From Chitinophagaceae bacterium (GTDB lineage: Bacteria > Bacteroidota > Bacteroidia > Chitinophagales > Chitinophagaceae), in the NCBI GenBank assembly GCA_023957755.1, contig JAMLGT010000018.1:17027-81026 (forward strand): a DNA stretch of 64,000 nt, in the 5' to 3' direction. The translations under genes were made by a program, and so were the position numbers. Below, one piece after another: positions 18,901-26,744 of the stretch (position 1 is the first letter of the stretch; every line of letters starts with the position of its first letter). The notes under the pieces are model-generated. The model searched no databases, was not told the DNA's origin, and saw only the letters and a list, made by a program, of their open reading frames with translations.

Positions 18901-19040
18901 ATTTTTGAATCGAACCCACATAAAGGTTGGGAACTTGCTGTAATTGAAAAAGAGAGACCAGCAATTAGAAACATTAAAATTCTTCTCACGGGAGTGTTAT
19001 TAAAGGTTTTGAGGATTGCGTCTTGAAATTTTACTTTCAA
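15969..19040 (-). CDS. Secreted M43 (pappalysin-like) zinc metalloprotease with Calx-beta domain and T9SS sorting tail
   Basis: A 1023-residue exported multidomain protein. An N-terminal signal (hydrophobic segment about 21-35, cut near SSQ) is followed by a metzincin domain: the zinc motif HEIGHAFSLYH places ligands at H253, H257, H263 and catalytic E254, with the Met-turn at NFMAY (M328) and several paired cysteines, as in M43 proteases. Residues about 371-500 form a Calx-beta-like domain (YSGTATRGLDYEV, ANVEPSETIIINF). Next comes a beta-rich carbohydrate-binding-like region. The segment LPVTLISFTGKLNERAEAVLDWEVS precedes a C-terminal T9SS type A sorting domain (last ~75 residues, ending GEKVTTLKVQKK). 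It is likely secreted by the gliding/T9SS machinery and surface-attached or released; the substrate is unknown. Confidence 0.9.
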   Translation of the reverse strand: MKVKFQDAILKTFNNTPVRRILMFLIAGLSFSITASSQPLCGFDSKMKALKLANPQFVGQLEENEQYIRNYIAAHPENMRGPKVVYTIPVVVHVMHTGGAVGSLYNPSDADIMGAIGYLNQVYAGTYPGMEAPEGGGGIVDMELQFVLAKSTPSCGYTNGIERVDASGIPNYIDKGINANNSDGVPELQIKNFARWDPANYYNIWVVNKIDGKDGTSGQFTAGYAYFAGAPANLDGTVMLATQMKSGAKTLPHEIGHAFSLYHVFEGSQVSTACPANTDCASDGDRVCDTDPVSKNSNSSGVINFTCRTGTNSCTGTLYNKNTEHNFMAYTYCYTLFTNGQKARVQAAMTLPGRASLLASPGLTSCGPVINFNVASAVVTESSNAQVDCRKYKDYTYSLTIGDAPTASADATLSYSGTATRGLDYEVTTNGDFSSPGNVLTFAAGSNSPKEFTVRVFDDANVEPSETIIINFTLNTGGDAVKGTINPTLTLHIDDHDAAPVSTSSGVYLVGQYTTNASEPFNSGNQKERGQFLYKASELSAAGLTSGAISSMQLYISSKKSTGSFNNFTIKVGQSSSDYLVDGGVILGSNFTTVYSNPSLSTIAGWNTFTFSTPYQWDGISNIVVEYCFSSSTGSGADNVAFYSDGGSSTQANFILKGGIDCSTGFTSINYYGSGYKPQIRFGLDVTGTEVETSTSGTQTEFLGIGSDDYFYSSSGKIIANIKNLSAEPGCVQVSVVSAGTTWVPLDAGSRSAKVFQIAPSANGSNTSYSLSLYFTADELNGKDPANLKIAKTSAVNLSDVNSSNTIIVTPTVTMLGTNAVFTGDFTGFSKFFLVDESFVLPVTLISFTGKLNERAEAVLDWEVSRQYNFRGFDVERSNDGNHFSAIQNIPAIQESGSTVSYSYTDKNVAEGANYYRLRMTDNDGHFTYSPVVRINYQRIGNFVSLAGNPVKDVITIVLNNKDLRPVSAVLFNIIGARIGSWHLGLRTGTVSLPIDQFQLTPGIYLLQISDGEKVTTLKVQKK

Positions 19041-19223
19041 AGGCGTTTTGGTTAATGCTAAGTAAATGTAAATCTTTTTAGCATATTCTTAACCTTTAAA
19101 AATAAGAAGGCCCGATTTAACTATAATCAAGACTCTCAAAAAAAAATCAGATTCGGTACCCTTTACTATTTAGAGTCTCCAACCAGGGACTTAATAAAAC
19201 TATAGAAGCGACTGCATCGCATC

Positions 19224-19967
19224 CTAACCATAAAGCTCAAACTTGATTGACTTTTTGTCGTATCCTCTGTCAGTAAGGTTTTTGTATGCATCATTGATCA
19301 TAAACTTCCATCCACATAGATAGAATAAGGCAGGCTTAGGTGTATCGCCGCTCTGACTGGCTTTGGTATCACAAATCTCTTCATATACCGGATGCACATA
19401 ACCTGTGCGTCCGTCCCATTGTTCACGGCTGAGCGTAGGGATGAAGCTGAATTTCTCCATTTCTTCATCTAGTTGGCTGAGTTCATCATAGTAGAGTAAG
19501 TCTCTTTGTGTGCGGCAACCATAAATCAGGTAAATATTCTGATGTGGTTTCTGAGCCTGCCTCACATCCTGAATCATGCTTCGAAAAGGGGCAAGGCCGG
19601 CACCGGTACAGATAAGAAACAAATCGGTATCGAGGGTCTCGGGGAGGGTAAAGAATCCATGAGGACCTCTGAGTGAGAGTTGTGAACCCACTTTGACTTC
19701 ACTAAATAAATATGTGGTGCCTGCTCCTCCTTCCAGCAGCGCCACCAGTAATTCGATCACATTAGAATCTCCGGGATTGTTTGCAATAGAGTAGCTGCGC
19801 CATCTCTGTGCAGGACGTTCACCAATAGGCAGGTCAAGGGTCACAAATTGTCCGGCCACAAAATCAAATTTTTCACTATCCTCTACCCGGATAAAATACC
19901 GGCGGGTATTCCATGTTTCCTGAATAATGTCAACCACCGTACCTTTCTGCCATTGCGGAGGAGCCAT
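19224..19967 (-). CDS. Ferredoxin-NADP(+) reductase-like FAD/NAD(P) oxidoreductase
   Basis: About 247 residues. The frame is open further upstream, but the family begins at MAPPQWQKGTVV, so the ATG at 19967 is used; the longer version would run into the divergent sulfatase. The FAD-binding RWRSYSIANNPGD is followed by the pyridine-nucleotide-binding CTGAGLAPFRSMI, YGCRTQRDLLYYDEL and FYLCGWKFMINDA. There is no 2Fe-2S domain, so it should pass electrons between NAD(P)H and a separate carrier (ferredoxin or flavodoxin). It stands alone, divergent from the sulfatase with a 105-bp gap. Confidence 0.88.
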   Translation of the reverse strand: MAPPQWQKGTVVDIIQETWNTRRYFIRVEDSEKFDFVAGQFVTLDLPIGERPAQRWRSYSIANNPGDSNVIELLVALLEGGAGTTYLFSEVKVGSQLSLRGPHGFFTLPETLDTDLFLICTGAGLAPFRSMIQDVRQAQKPHQNIYLIYGCRTQRDLLYYDELSQLDEEMEKFSFIPTLSREQWDGRTGYVHPVYEEICDTKASQSGDTPKPALFYLCGWKFMINDAYKNLTDRGYDKKSIKFELYG

Positions 19968-20060
19968 AGATTTGATTTTTTTTGAAAAATACAAAAATTT
20001 TCTCTCTCCACATGCTGCACGAAAAACCATCTGGGTTTTCCTAATACACCGGCTAATTGC

Positions 20061-20068
20061 TACCTTTA
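20061..20068 (+). promoter_or_regulatory. Candidate -7 box (TACCTTTA) of the sulfatase gene
   Basis: One mismatch to TAnnTTTG. It ends exactly four bases before the ATG at 20073, the same geometry as at several other genes in the window. Confidence 0.4.
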
Positions 20069-20072
20069 AACT

Positions 20073-21668
20073 ATGAGCCTTTTTACGTTTAGAACCTATA
20101 AAACAATGATCAGAAAAAGTATCTTCCTGGTTTCCCTTTCGTGTATCACCTTCATAATTCAGGCTCAGAAACGGCCTAATATTGTACTTATCATCTCCGA
20201 TGATCATTCCTATCAGACCATCAGTGCATATGGCAGCAGGTTGATAAAGACACCGGGAATCGACCGCATTGCACAGGAGGGGGCGAGATTTGATCATGCC
20301 TATGTCACCAACTCTATCTGCGGACCCAGCCGGGCTGTAATCGTCACCGGAAAATATAGTCATAAGAATGGATTTAAGGACAATGAGACATCTCACTTCG
20401 AGGCCGGCCAGCGCACATTTGTAAGTGAGCTTACCCGCAATGGTTATCAGACTGCATTAATTGGAAAATGGCATCTGGGCGACCAGCCTCAGGGATTTTC
20501 CTACTTCAAGATATTTCCCGGAATGGGTCAGTACTATAATCCTGACTTTATTAATATGTACGGAAGCAGGGTCAGGGTGGAAGGGTATGGCACTACCCTG
20601 GCTGAAGACTTTGCAGAAGAATGGCTCGATGGCAGAGACACCACAAAACCATTCTGCCTGATACTGGGCCAGAAAGGCGTACACCGTACCTGGGTGCCAG
20701 ATATACAGGACTTGGGCAAATTCGATAATGTCGTTTTCCCTATCCCTCCAACCTTCTACGATGATTACTCCGGACGTAAAGCAGCAGCCGTTCAGGATAT
20801 GACTATTGAGAAGACACTCCAGATGGGATACGACCTGAAAATGTTTGACAGTGCCGTACAGAAAGACAAGATGGGTTATATCGCCCGGATGAATCCGGCG
20901 CAACGTGCAGCCTTTGACGCTTATTACGACCCCATCTATGCAGACCTTAAATCACGTCAACTATCCGGCAGGGCGCTGACCGAATGGAAATACCAACATT
21001 ACATGCGCGATTACCTGAGCAGTGTCCTTTCATTAGATCGAAATATCGAAAGAACACTGAACTATCTGGATGCGCATAACCTCACAGACAATACCATTGT
21101 CATCTATCTTTCTGACCAGGGGTTTTATATGGGCGAACATGGCTGGTTCGACAAGCGCTGGATGTATGAAGAGTCTTTTAGAACACCAATGGTCATACGT
21201 TACCCGGGAGTCATTAAACCAGGGTCTGTCCACAACGATTTTATCCTCAATCTAGATATTGGCCCTACCCTACTCGAAGCCGCAGGGCTAAAAATTCCCG
21301 AGGATATGCAGGGTGCCTCATTCCTCCCTTTACTCAAGGATGAGAAGAAAGGCTGGAGAGACGCAATGTATTATCATTACTACGAAAACGGCGAACACAG
21401 TGTATCACCACACTTTGGTGTCAGAACTGAAAGGTATAAACTCATCAGGTTTTATAAAAGAGTAGAAAGCTGGGAATTATACGACCTGAAAAAGGATCCT
21501 AACGAAATGCACAATATCTTCGGGCAGAAAGGAACCAGAAAAATAACGTCTAAAATGATGCAGAAACTTATGGACCTGATTATCAAATACGACGATAAAG
21601 AAGCAATGCAAATCTTTAAGACACTCATTCACAAAGATCCGGCACCCGTATTAAAACCTGTACCTTAA
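20073..21668 (+). CDS. Secreted type I sulfatase (formylglycine-dependent)
   Basis: A 531-residue exported sulfatase. The N-terminal signal has a hydrophobic core near residues 17-30 and ends at QAQ. Metal-binding DD (43-44) lies in VLIISDDHS. The modification motif CGPSR (C83-R87) is the cysteine-type sulfatase signature, whose cysteine must be turned into formylglycine; GKWHLGDQ and the distal metal site LSDQGFYMGEHGWFDKRW are also clear. The second in-frame ATG at 20106 gives a more ordinary signal peptide; 20073 is chosen because of the promoter box spacing. Its partner GH2 gene follows after 28 bp, suggesting joint removal of sulfate and sugar from a sulfated glycan. No maturase (anSME) gene is in the window. 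Confidence 0.93.
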   Translation: MSLFTFRTYKTMIRKSIFLVSLSCITFIIQAQKRPNIVLIISDDHSYQTISAYGSRLIKTPGIDRIAQEGARFDHAYVTNSICGPSRAVIVTGKYSHKNGFKDNETSHFEAGQRTFVSELTRNGYQTALIGKWHLGDQPQGFSYFKIFPGMGQYYNPDFINMYGSRVRVEGYGTTLAEDFAEEWLDGRDTTKPFCLILGQKGVHRTWVPDIQDLGKFDNVVFPIPPTFYDDYSGRKAAAVQDMTIEKTLQMGYDLKMFDSAVQKDKMGYIARMNPAQRAAFDAYYDPIYADLKSRQLSGRALTEWKYQHYMRDYLSSVLSLDRNIERTLNYLDAHNLTDNTIVIYLSDQGFYMGEHGWFDKRWMYEESFRTPMVIRYPGVIKPGSVHNDFILNLDIGPTLLEAAGLKIPEDMQGASFLPLLKDEKKGWRDAMYYHYYENGEHSVSPHFGVRTERYKLIRFYKRVESWELYDLKKDPNEMHNIFGQKGTRKITSKMMQKLMDLIIKYDDKEAMQIFKTLIHKDPAPVLKPVP

Positions 21669-21696
21669 CCACCCATTTACATAACTTATACCTGAA

Positions 21697-23730
21697 ATGA
21701 AAATAAATACTTTCCTCACTTTTACTTTTCTTTTATTTCTGAGCCATACACTCTATGCGCAAAGAGACACGATCTCATTCAATGACAACTGGCAGTTTGC
21801 CATCTACCCCGATGGCACAAAAGTCAATACCGACCAACCACTGCCTGATGCAAGAATCGTAACCCTGCCCCACACCTGGAATGTGGAAGACAAAAACCAG
21901 AACCACTATGGATGGGGATGGTACCAGAAAACATTTGATGTACCGGCTTCCTGGAAGCATAAACATATAGTGCTTGAATTCGGCGCTATCAACCATTCCT
22001 CAATCTTTACGCTGAACGGCAAAAAGATAGCAGAAAACACCGGAGATGGGTTTAACAAAATCACTATACCCCTGAATGGGCATATCAATTTCGGAAAAGA
22101 AAATGTGCTGAGAGTGATGGTCAATAATTCCTATTCAAATTATAAAGTACCGTTTGGCAGCTCCTTCGACTGGCCTAATGATGGAGGCATCATTCGCCCT
22201 GCTCAACTCATTGTAAGCGATAAACCTGCTGCTGCCTTTATTCATGCTACACCTGTGATAACTCCCGACTTCAAGAGCGGGAAACTAAACCTGAAACTGG
22301 GATTTGATAAGCCGGCAAAACTTACATGGGCCGTCACCATTACTGAAGAAAACCAGCCCACACGAAAAGTAGTGTTTAACCAGACAGTTACTCCTGAATG
22401 GACGGGCAGCACAGCGCAAACAAATATCACATTGCCTGATATTCATCTCTGGCACTTCGACTTCCCCAATCTGTACAAAGTGGAAGTGACCATTTATTCC
22501 GGTAAAAAAGCAACAGATAAAATAAGCACCGTAATTGGTTTCAAAGAATTAAAACTGAAAGATGGTAAGGTCTATCTTAATGGTGAGCATGTGAAACTTA
22601 TGGGGGTGGAGTGGACTGCAGGCTCAAATCCGGATTATGGATTTGCAGAACCCGACAGTGTCATCCGCGCGATGGGAAAACTAATGAAAGATGTCAACAG
22701 CATCTTTACCCGCCAGCATTTTCAGCAGAGCGAAGTGTTTTACGACTTCTGCGATCGAAACGGCATTCTGATACAGCAGGAGGTGCCGCTCTGGGGGCCT
22801 GAAACCCCCGGAAATGATACAATTCTTGAAGTGGCTACACGGCAACTGGAAACCATGATACATACACTGTACAATCACACCAGTATCTTCTCATGGGGTG
22901 TAGGGAATGAACTGCGCGGAAGAGATGCAGACATAAAACAAATGATCGGCAAACTGCTCGACCAATCCCGAAAGATGGACCCTACCCGATACACTGCCTA
23001 TGTCAGCAACTCACTTACCTGGGGATTCTATAACTCACCCAACTTCACGCCTGATGCAGCTGCCGAAGGTGACTATCTGATGATGAATGAATATGGCGGA
23101 AGCTGGTGGCAATTGCCAACCGGACGCATTGGCGCTTATCTGGATAGTATTCATGCCACTTACCCTTCGCACGCTTTTTTCATCTCTGAATTTGGGCTGT
23201 GCGAACCTAACTTCCGAGGTGGCGACCAGAGAAGGCTGGAAGATATTATCTACCACATGGCCATGTACGAAAGCAGGCCTTTTGTAGAAGGCGCTATTTA
23301 CTTTGACCTTACCGATTACCGCACCCATTATCCCGGCACAAATGACGAGGATAAGTACAGAAGGCGTGTGCACGGTATCTACGATATGTATGGCAATCCC
23401 AAGCCATCGATGAGCGTGTTGAGGGAATACACTTCTCCCATCGAGGTACAAACCCTCAGTTCTTGGAAGAAGGGAAAACTTACAGTAACAGCTTTTGGAA
23501 ATATCGGACTTCCACAACACACTATCAAAGGATATAAACTCTACCTGAGCAGCCGCACAGACAACTGGAAAGAAACCAAAGCCTACGACATACCCGAAAC
23601 AAAACCGGGCGACCAGGTACAGATCGAAATTGACGACTTATTTAATGGCGGAGGCATTGTTACAGTAACGCGACCCAATGGATATGTCGTTTCGCAAAAA
23701 AACTTTAGCTGGGAGCCCAAAGACCAGTAA
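21697..23730 (+). CDS. Secreted glycoside hydrolase family 2 (beta-galactosidase/beta-glucuronidase-like)
   Basis: 677 residues with an N-terminal signal (TFLLFLSHTLYAQ). The three GH2 N-terminal beta domains are recognisable: sugar-binding (NDNWQFAIYP, LPHTWNVEDKNQNHYGWGWY), immunoglobulin-like, then the TIM barrel from about residue 295 (VKLMGVEWTAGSNPDYGF). The acid/base glutamate is E405 in WGVGNEL and the nucleophile is E498 in ISEFG. A beta-galactosidase would usually be larger, so beta-galactosidase or another beta-exo-activity cannot be separated by eye. It is co-oriented with the sulfatase (28 bp gap), so both likely act on the same sulfated oligosaccharide in the periplasm or at the surface. 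No SusC/D pair is adjacent. Confidence 0.9.
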   Translation: MKINTFLTFTFLLFLSHTLYAQRDTISFNDNWQFAIYPDGTKVNTDQPLPDARIVTLPHTWNVEDKNQNHYGWGWYQKTFDVPASWKHKHIVLEFGAINHSSIFTLNGKKIAENTGDGFNKITIPLNGHINFGKENVLRVMVNNSYSNYKVPFGSSFDWPNDGGIIRPAQLIVSDKPAAAFIHATPVITPDFKSGKLNLKLGFDKPAKLTWAVTITEENQPTRKVVFNQTVTPEWTGSTAQTNITLPDIHLWHFDFPNLYKVEVTIYSGKKATDKISTVIGFKELKLKDGKVYLNGEHVKLMGVEWTAGSNPDYGFAEPDSVIRAMGKLMKDVNSIFTRQHFQQSEVFYDFCDRNGILIQQEVPLWGPETPGNDTILEVATRQLETMIHTLYNHTSIFSWGVGNELRGRDADIKQMIGKLLDQSRKMDPTRYTAYVSNSLTWGFYNSPNFTPDAAAEGDYLMMNEYGGSWWQLPTGRIGAYLDSIHATYPSHAFFISEFGLCEPNFRGGDQRRLEDIIYHMAMYESRPFVEGAIYFDLTDYRTHYPGTNDEDKYRRRVHGIYDMYGNPKPSMSVLREYTSPIEVQTLSSWKKGKLTVTAFGNIGLPQHTIKGYKLYLSSRTDNWKETKAYDIPETKPGDQVQIEIDDLFNGGGIVTVTRPNGYVVSQKNFSWEPKDQ

Positions 23731-23812
23731 TACCTGCAAAACGCTTTATTGGTTATACCAAAGTGGTGTAATGCTTCCTATCTTCAAGTAGTGAAACCAG
23801 CCATGAATACCT

Positions 23813-23820
23813 TAAATTTG
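23813..23820 (+). promoter_or_regulatory. Candidate -7 box (TAAATTTG) of ffh
   Basis: A full TAnnTTTG match, 23 bp before the ffh ATG. No clear TTTG is found at the usual -33 distance. Confidence 0.4.
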
Positions 23821-23843
23821 CCGCCTGAAAATAAGCAACTGAT

Positions 23844-25166
23844 ATGTTTGAATCTTTAAGTGAAAAGCTGGACAGTGCCTTTAAGAACCTAAAAGGGCAC
23901 GGGCGAATTACAGAACTGAATATCGCGGGAACCGTAAAGGAAATTCGTCGCGCATTAGTGGATGCAGACGTAAACTATAAGATAGCCAAGGAATTTACTG
24001 ATACCGTAAAGGATAAAGCACTCGGCGAAAAAGTATTGAATGCCGTGAGTCCGGGCCAACAGATGGTAAAGATAGTGAAGGACGAACTGGCCGCATTGAT
24101 GGGAGGAGAAGAGGCTACATTCAACATCACAGGCAATCCGGCTATCATACTGATTGCAGGTTTACAGGGTAGTGGTAAAACCACTTTCAGTGCCAAACTG
24201 GCTAATTACCTGAAGGCCAAAAAAGCCAAAAGCCCACTGCTGGTAGCAGCAGACGTGTATCGCCCTGCAGCGATAGACCAGTTGAAAGTACTCGGTGAGC
24301 AAATCGGTGTAGAAGTTTATAGCGAACCTGAAAATAAAAATGCAATCGCTATTGCTGAAAATGCAATTAAGGAAGCCAAGTCAAAGAATAAGAACGTCAT
24401 CATCATTGATACTGCCGGCCGACTGGCCATCGACGAAGTAATGATGAATGAAGTAGCGGGTATTAAGAAGGCTGTTAGTCCCGGTGAAATCCTGTTCGTA
24501 GTGGACAGCATGACGGGCCAGGATGCGGTGAACACCGCTGCGGCATTCAATGAAAAACTTGACTTTTCGGGTGTGGTGCTCACCAAACTGGATGGCGACA
24601 CTCGTGGAGGTGCAGCGATATCTATCAGATACACAGTAAAGAAACCCATTAAGTTTGTCAGCAGTGGAGAGAAGATGGATACCCTCGATGTATTCTATCC
24701 AGAGCGGATGGCACAACGAATCCTGGGAATGGGAGATATCGTGAGCCTGGTAGAAAAAGCACAGGAGCAATTCGATGAAGAACAGGCCAGAAAGCTGGAA
24801 AAGAAAATCAGGAAAAATCAGTTCGACTTTGAAGACTTCAAAACCCAGATACAGCAGATCAAAAAAATGGGCAACCTCAAAGACCTGATGGGCATGATAC
24901 CCGGTGTGGGCAAGCAGATTAAAGATGTGGACATCAACGATGATTCATTCAAAGGTATCGAAGCCATGATCAATTCTATGACTCCACAGGAACGTCAAAA
25001 TCCCGATATTCTCAATAATAGCCGTAAACAAAGGATAGCCGCCGGTAGTGGTAAAGACATTCAGGAGCTCAATCAGTTTCTAAAGCAGTTTGAGCAGATG
25101 AAAGGCATGATGAAAATGATGAATAAGATGCCGGCAGGAAGGATGATGCCGGGGATGAAACGTTAA
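23844..25166 (+). CDS. ffh: Signal recognition particle protein Ffh (SRP54)
   Basis: A 440-residue GTPase of the signal recognition particle, which binds 4.5S RNA and delivers inner-membrane proteins co-translationally to FtsY. The N domain starts MFESLSEKLDSAFKNLKGHG. The G domain has the P-loop GLQGSGKTT (about 106-114), DVYRPAAIDQL, DTAGRLAID and TKLDGDTRGGAA. The M domain begins after about residue 300 and has the methionine-rich tail (MKGMMKMMNKMPAGRMMPGM) typical of signal-sequence binding. The length is normal. It is convergent with cmk with only 13 bp between the stops. Confidence 0.98.
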   Translation: MFESLSEKLDSAFKNLKGHGRITELNIAGTVKEIRRALVDADVNYKIAKEFTDTVKDKALGEKVLNAVSPGQQMVKIVKDELAALMGGEEATFNITGNPAIILIAGLQGSGKTTFSAKLANYLKAKKAKSPLLVAADVYRPAAIDQLKVLGEQIGVEVYSEPENKNAIAIAENAIKEAKSKNKNVIIIDTAGRLAIDEVMMNEVAGIKKAVSPGEILFVVDSMTGQDAVNTAAAFNEKLDFSGVVLTKLDGDTRGGAAISIRYTVKKPIKFVSSGEKMDTLDVFYPERMAQRILGMGDIVSLVEKAQEQFDEEQARKLEKKIRKNQFDFEDFKTQIQQIKKMGNLKDLMGMIPGVGKQIKDVDINDDSFKGIEAMINSMTPQERQNPDILNNSRKQRIAAGSGKDIQELNQFLKQFEQMKGMMKMMNKMPAGRMMPGMKR

Positions 25167-25179
25167 TCAGACCGGACTA

Positions 25180-25866
25180 CTATGCCGGTTGCATTCGGCC
25201 TTTTACAATTTTCAACGCTGCCTGCAATTGTTCTTTTTCAGAAAGGTGTGTATTGTCCAGCACAATTGCATCATTAGCCTTTCTTAACGGGCTAACCTCC
25301 CGGTTACTGTCAATATAATCTCTGAGCTCAATGTTAGCCTTCACCTCCTCTATAGTGATGTTGGGGTTTTTATCATACATTTCAGCAAAGCGCCGTTCTA
25401 CTCTTACGGCCTCATCTGCTGTCATAAAAATCTTTACCTCTGCCTTAGGAAAAACTGTAGTTCCTATATCTCTGCCGTCCATTACAATTCCTTTCTTCTC
25501 ACCCATCTTCTGCTGCGCAGCCACCGCAAAGGATCTGATTTCTTTTACGGCTGCCACCTCCGAAACTTTTTCTGCTACTACGATGTCCCTGATTATATAC
25601 TCCACATTCTCACCATTCAAATGCATTTCAGATTTCTGAGTGACAGGGTTTGTCTCAAAATGCAATTCGATATTTCCCAGTGCCTCCTGTACCTGGAGAG
25701 AATCGTTCCAATTTTGATTATTCCTTAGAAAATACAAGGTTATAGCACGATACATGGCTCCACTATCTATATAAATATACCCGAGCTCTTTGGCCAATGC
25801 TCTCGCCAGCGTACTCTTTCCACAGCTTGACAGCCCATCTACCGTCACTATAATTTTCTTACCCAT
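25180..25866 (-). CDS. cmk: Cytidylate kinase
   Basis: A 228-residue enzyme phosphorylating CMP/dCMP with ATP. The start at 25866 gives the family N-terminus MGKKIIVTVDGLSSCGKST, with the P-loop at about residues 11-19. The in-frame ATG at 25929 would add a hydrophobic stretch that does not belong to the family and is judged non-coding. Other motifs: YIDSGAMYRAIT, MDGRDIGTTVFPKAEVKIF and SPLRKANDAIVLDNT. It lies convergent with ffh and alone in its transcript; cmk often precedes rpsA elsewhere, not here. Confidence 0.95.
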   Translation of the reverse strand: MGKKIIVTVDGLSSCGKSTLARALAKELGYIYIDSGAMYRAITLYFLRNNQNWNDSLQVQEALGNIELHFETNPVTQKSEMHLNGENVEYIIRDIVVAEKVSEVAAVKEIRSFAVAAQQKMGEKKGIVMDGRDIGTTVFPKAEVKIFMTADEAVRVERRFAEMYDKNPNITIEEVKANIELRDYIDSNREVSPLRKANDAIVLDNTHLSEKEQLQAALKIVKGRMQPA

Positions 25867-26101
25867 CACTATGCAAAAATCAAGAAAATAGAGGAAGACA
25901 CAAAAAAGGAATTTTCTCAGTAGTTCCATAAAGAAAATCTCTTTTACAGTGACTTTATCGATATTTTTCGCCTAAAATTTTATGTTAAAACATCGGGTTC
26001 GAAGGACTTTTAGAAGTTGATAGTCTTATTTTGTTTTTTCTTTCAGAAATTTACGATTCATTAAAATGGGAAACCCTTTCTGAAGGAACCGATAAATTGA
26101 G

Positions 26102-26740
26102 ATGATAAAAAGAATTTTACCCCTGTTAACTGCCGGCTTGTTTTTTTTCTCCACAGCAAAAGCTCAGTTTGAATCTTACAGAGATTCTGTAGTGCAGCTA
26201 TACGGCGTGGTGATGTCGTCTGACAGCCTGGCTGCGCTACCCGGTGCCAGTATAATGGTTATAGGCCGTAATCAGGGTACTATTACCAACGATCAGGGAG
26301 TGTTTTCGATAGTAGTATTAAAGGGAGACCAGCTCGAGTTTTCAAGTATTGGATACAAGAGTTTCCTTTTCACTGTGCCTAAAAGTTTAGAAGGCAATCA
26401 GCATAGTATGATCCAACTGATGGTACAGGACACTGTGCATCTGCCTGCTACCATTATCAAAAAATATCCATCGCGGGAAGAGTTCGAACGCGCATTTGCC
26501 ACTACAGAAATTCCAGACACAAAGGAAGAGGTAGCCCGGAGAAATATGTCGGAAGCCAATCAGCGTGCACTAATGAATGCCTACCCAATGAGCGGACGGG
26601 AAGGTGGGCAATATATAATGCAACAAAATGTCCGCAAATATTATAGTGCCGGACAGTTGCCTCCCCAAAATATCTTTAACCCATTTGCATGGGCCGAATT
26701 TATCAAGTCGTGGAAACGCGGGGACTTTAAGAAAAAATAA
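26102..26740 (+). CDS. Small secreted protein with CarboxypepD_reg-like beta-sandwich domain
   Basis: 212 residues with a signal peptide (LLTAGLFFFSTAKAQ). Residues about 31-105 form the carboxypeptidase regulatory-like fold common at the N-termini of Bacteroidota TonB receptors: VQLYGVVMSSDSLAALPGAS, then GTITNDQGVFSIVV and LEFSSIGYKSF. Here it stands alone, followed by a ~110-residue region (TIIKKYPSREEFERAF, QNIFNPFAWAEFIKSW) with no recognised motif. This architecture is frequent in the phylum, but its function is not known. It is convergent with the LD-carboxypeptidase gene, the stops being only 4 bp apart. Confidence 0.82.
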   Translation: MIKRILPLLTAGLFFFSTAKAQFESYRDSVVQLYGVVMSSDSLAALPGASIMVIGRNQGTITNDQGVFSIVVLKGDQLEFSSIGYKSFLFTVPKSLEGNQHSMIQLMVQDTVHLPATIIKKYPSREEFERAFATTEIPDTKEEVARRNMSEANQRALMNAYPMSGREGGQYIMQQNVRKYYSAGQLPPQNIFNPFAWAEFIKSWKRGDFKKK

Positions 26741-26744
26741 GGCC

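Noticed and set aside
19130..19177. Inverted repeat AGACTCT...AGAGTCT with an A-run
   Set aside because: The A/T-run falls inside a ~35-nt loop rather than after the stem; a terminator is not supported.
19968..20396. Longer N-terminus for the ferredoxin-NADP reductase-like gene
   Set aside because: The extra ~143 codons overlap the divergent sulfatase coding sequence and lack family similarity; the family begins at MAPPQW.
25867..25929. N-terminal extension of cmk
   Set aside because: The 21 extra residues are hydrophobic and foreign to the family; the P-loop lies at its usual distance from the ATG at 25866.
25990..26010. GGGTTCGAAGGACT resembling a tRNA T-arm
   Set aside because: No matching acceptor, D-arm or anticodon stem flanks it.
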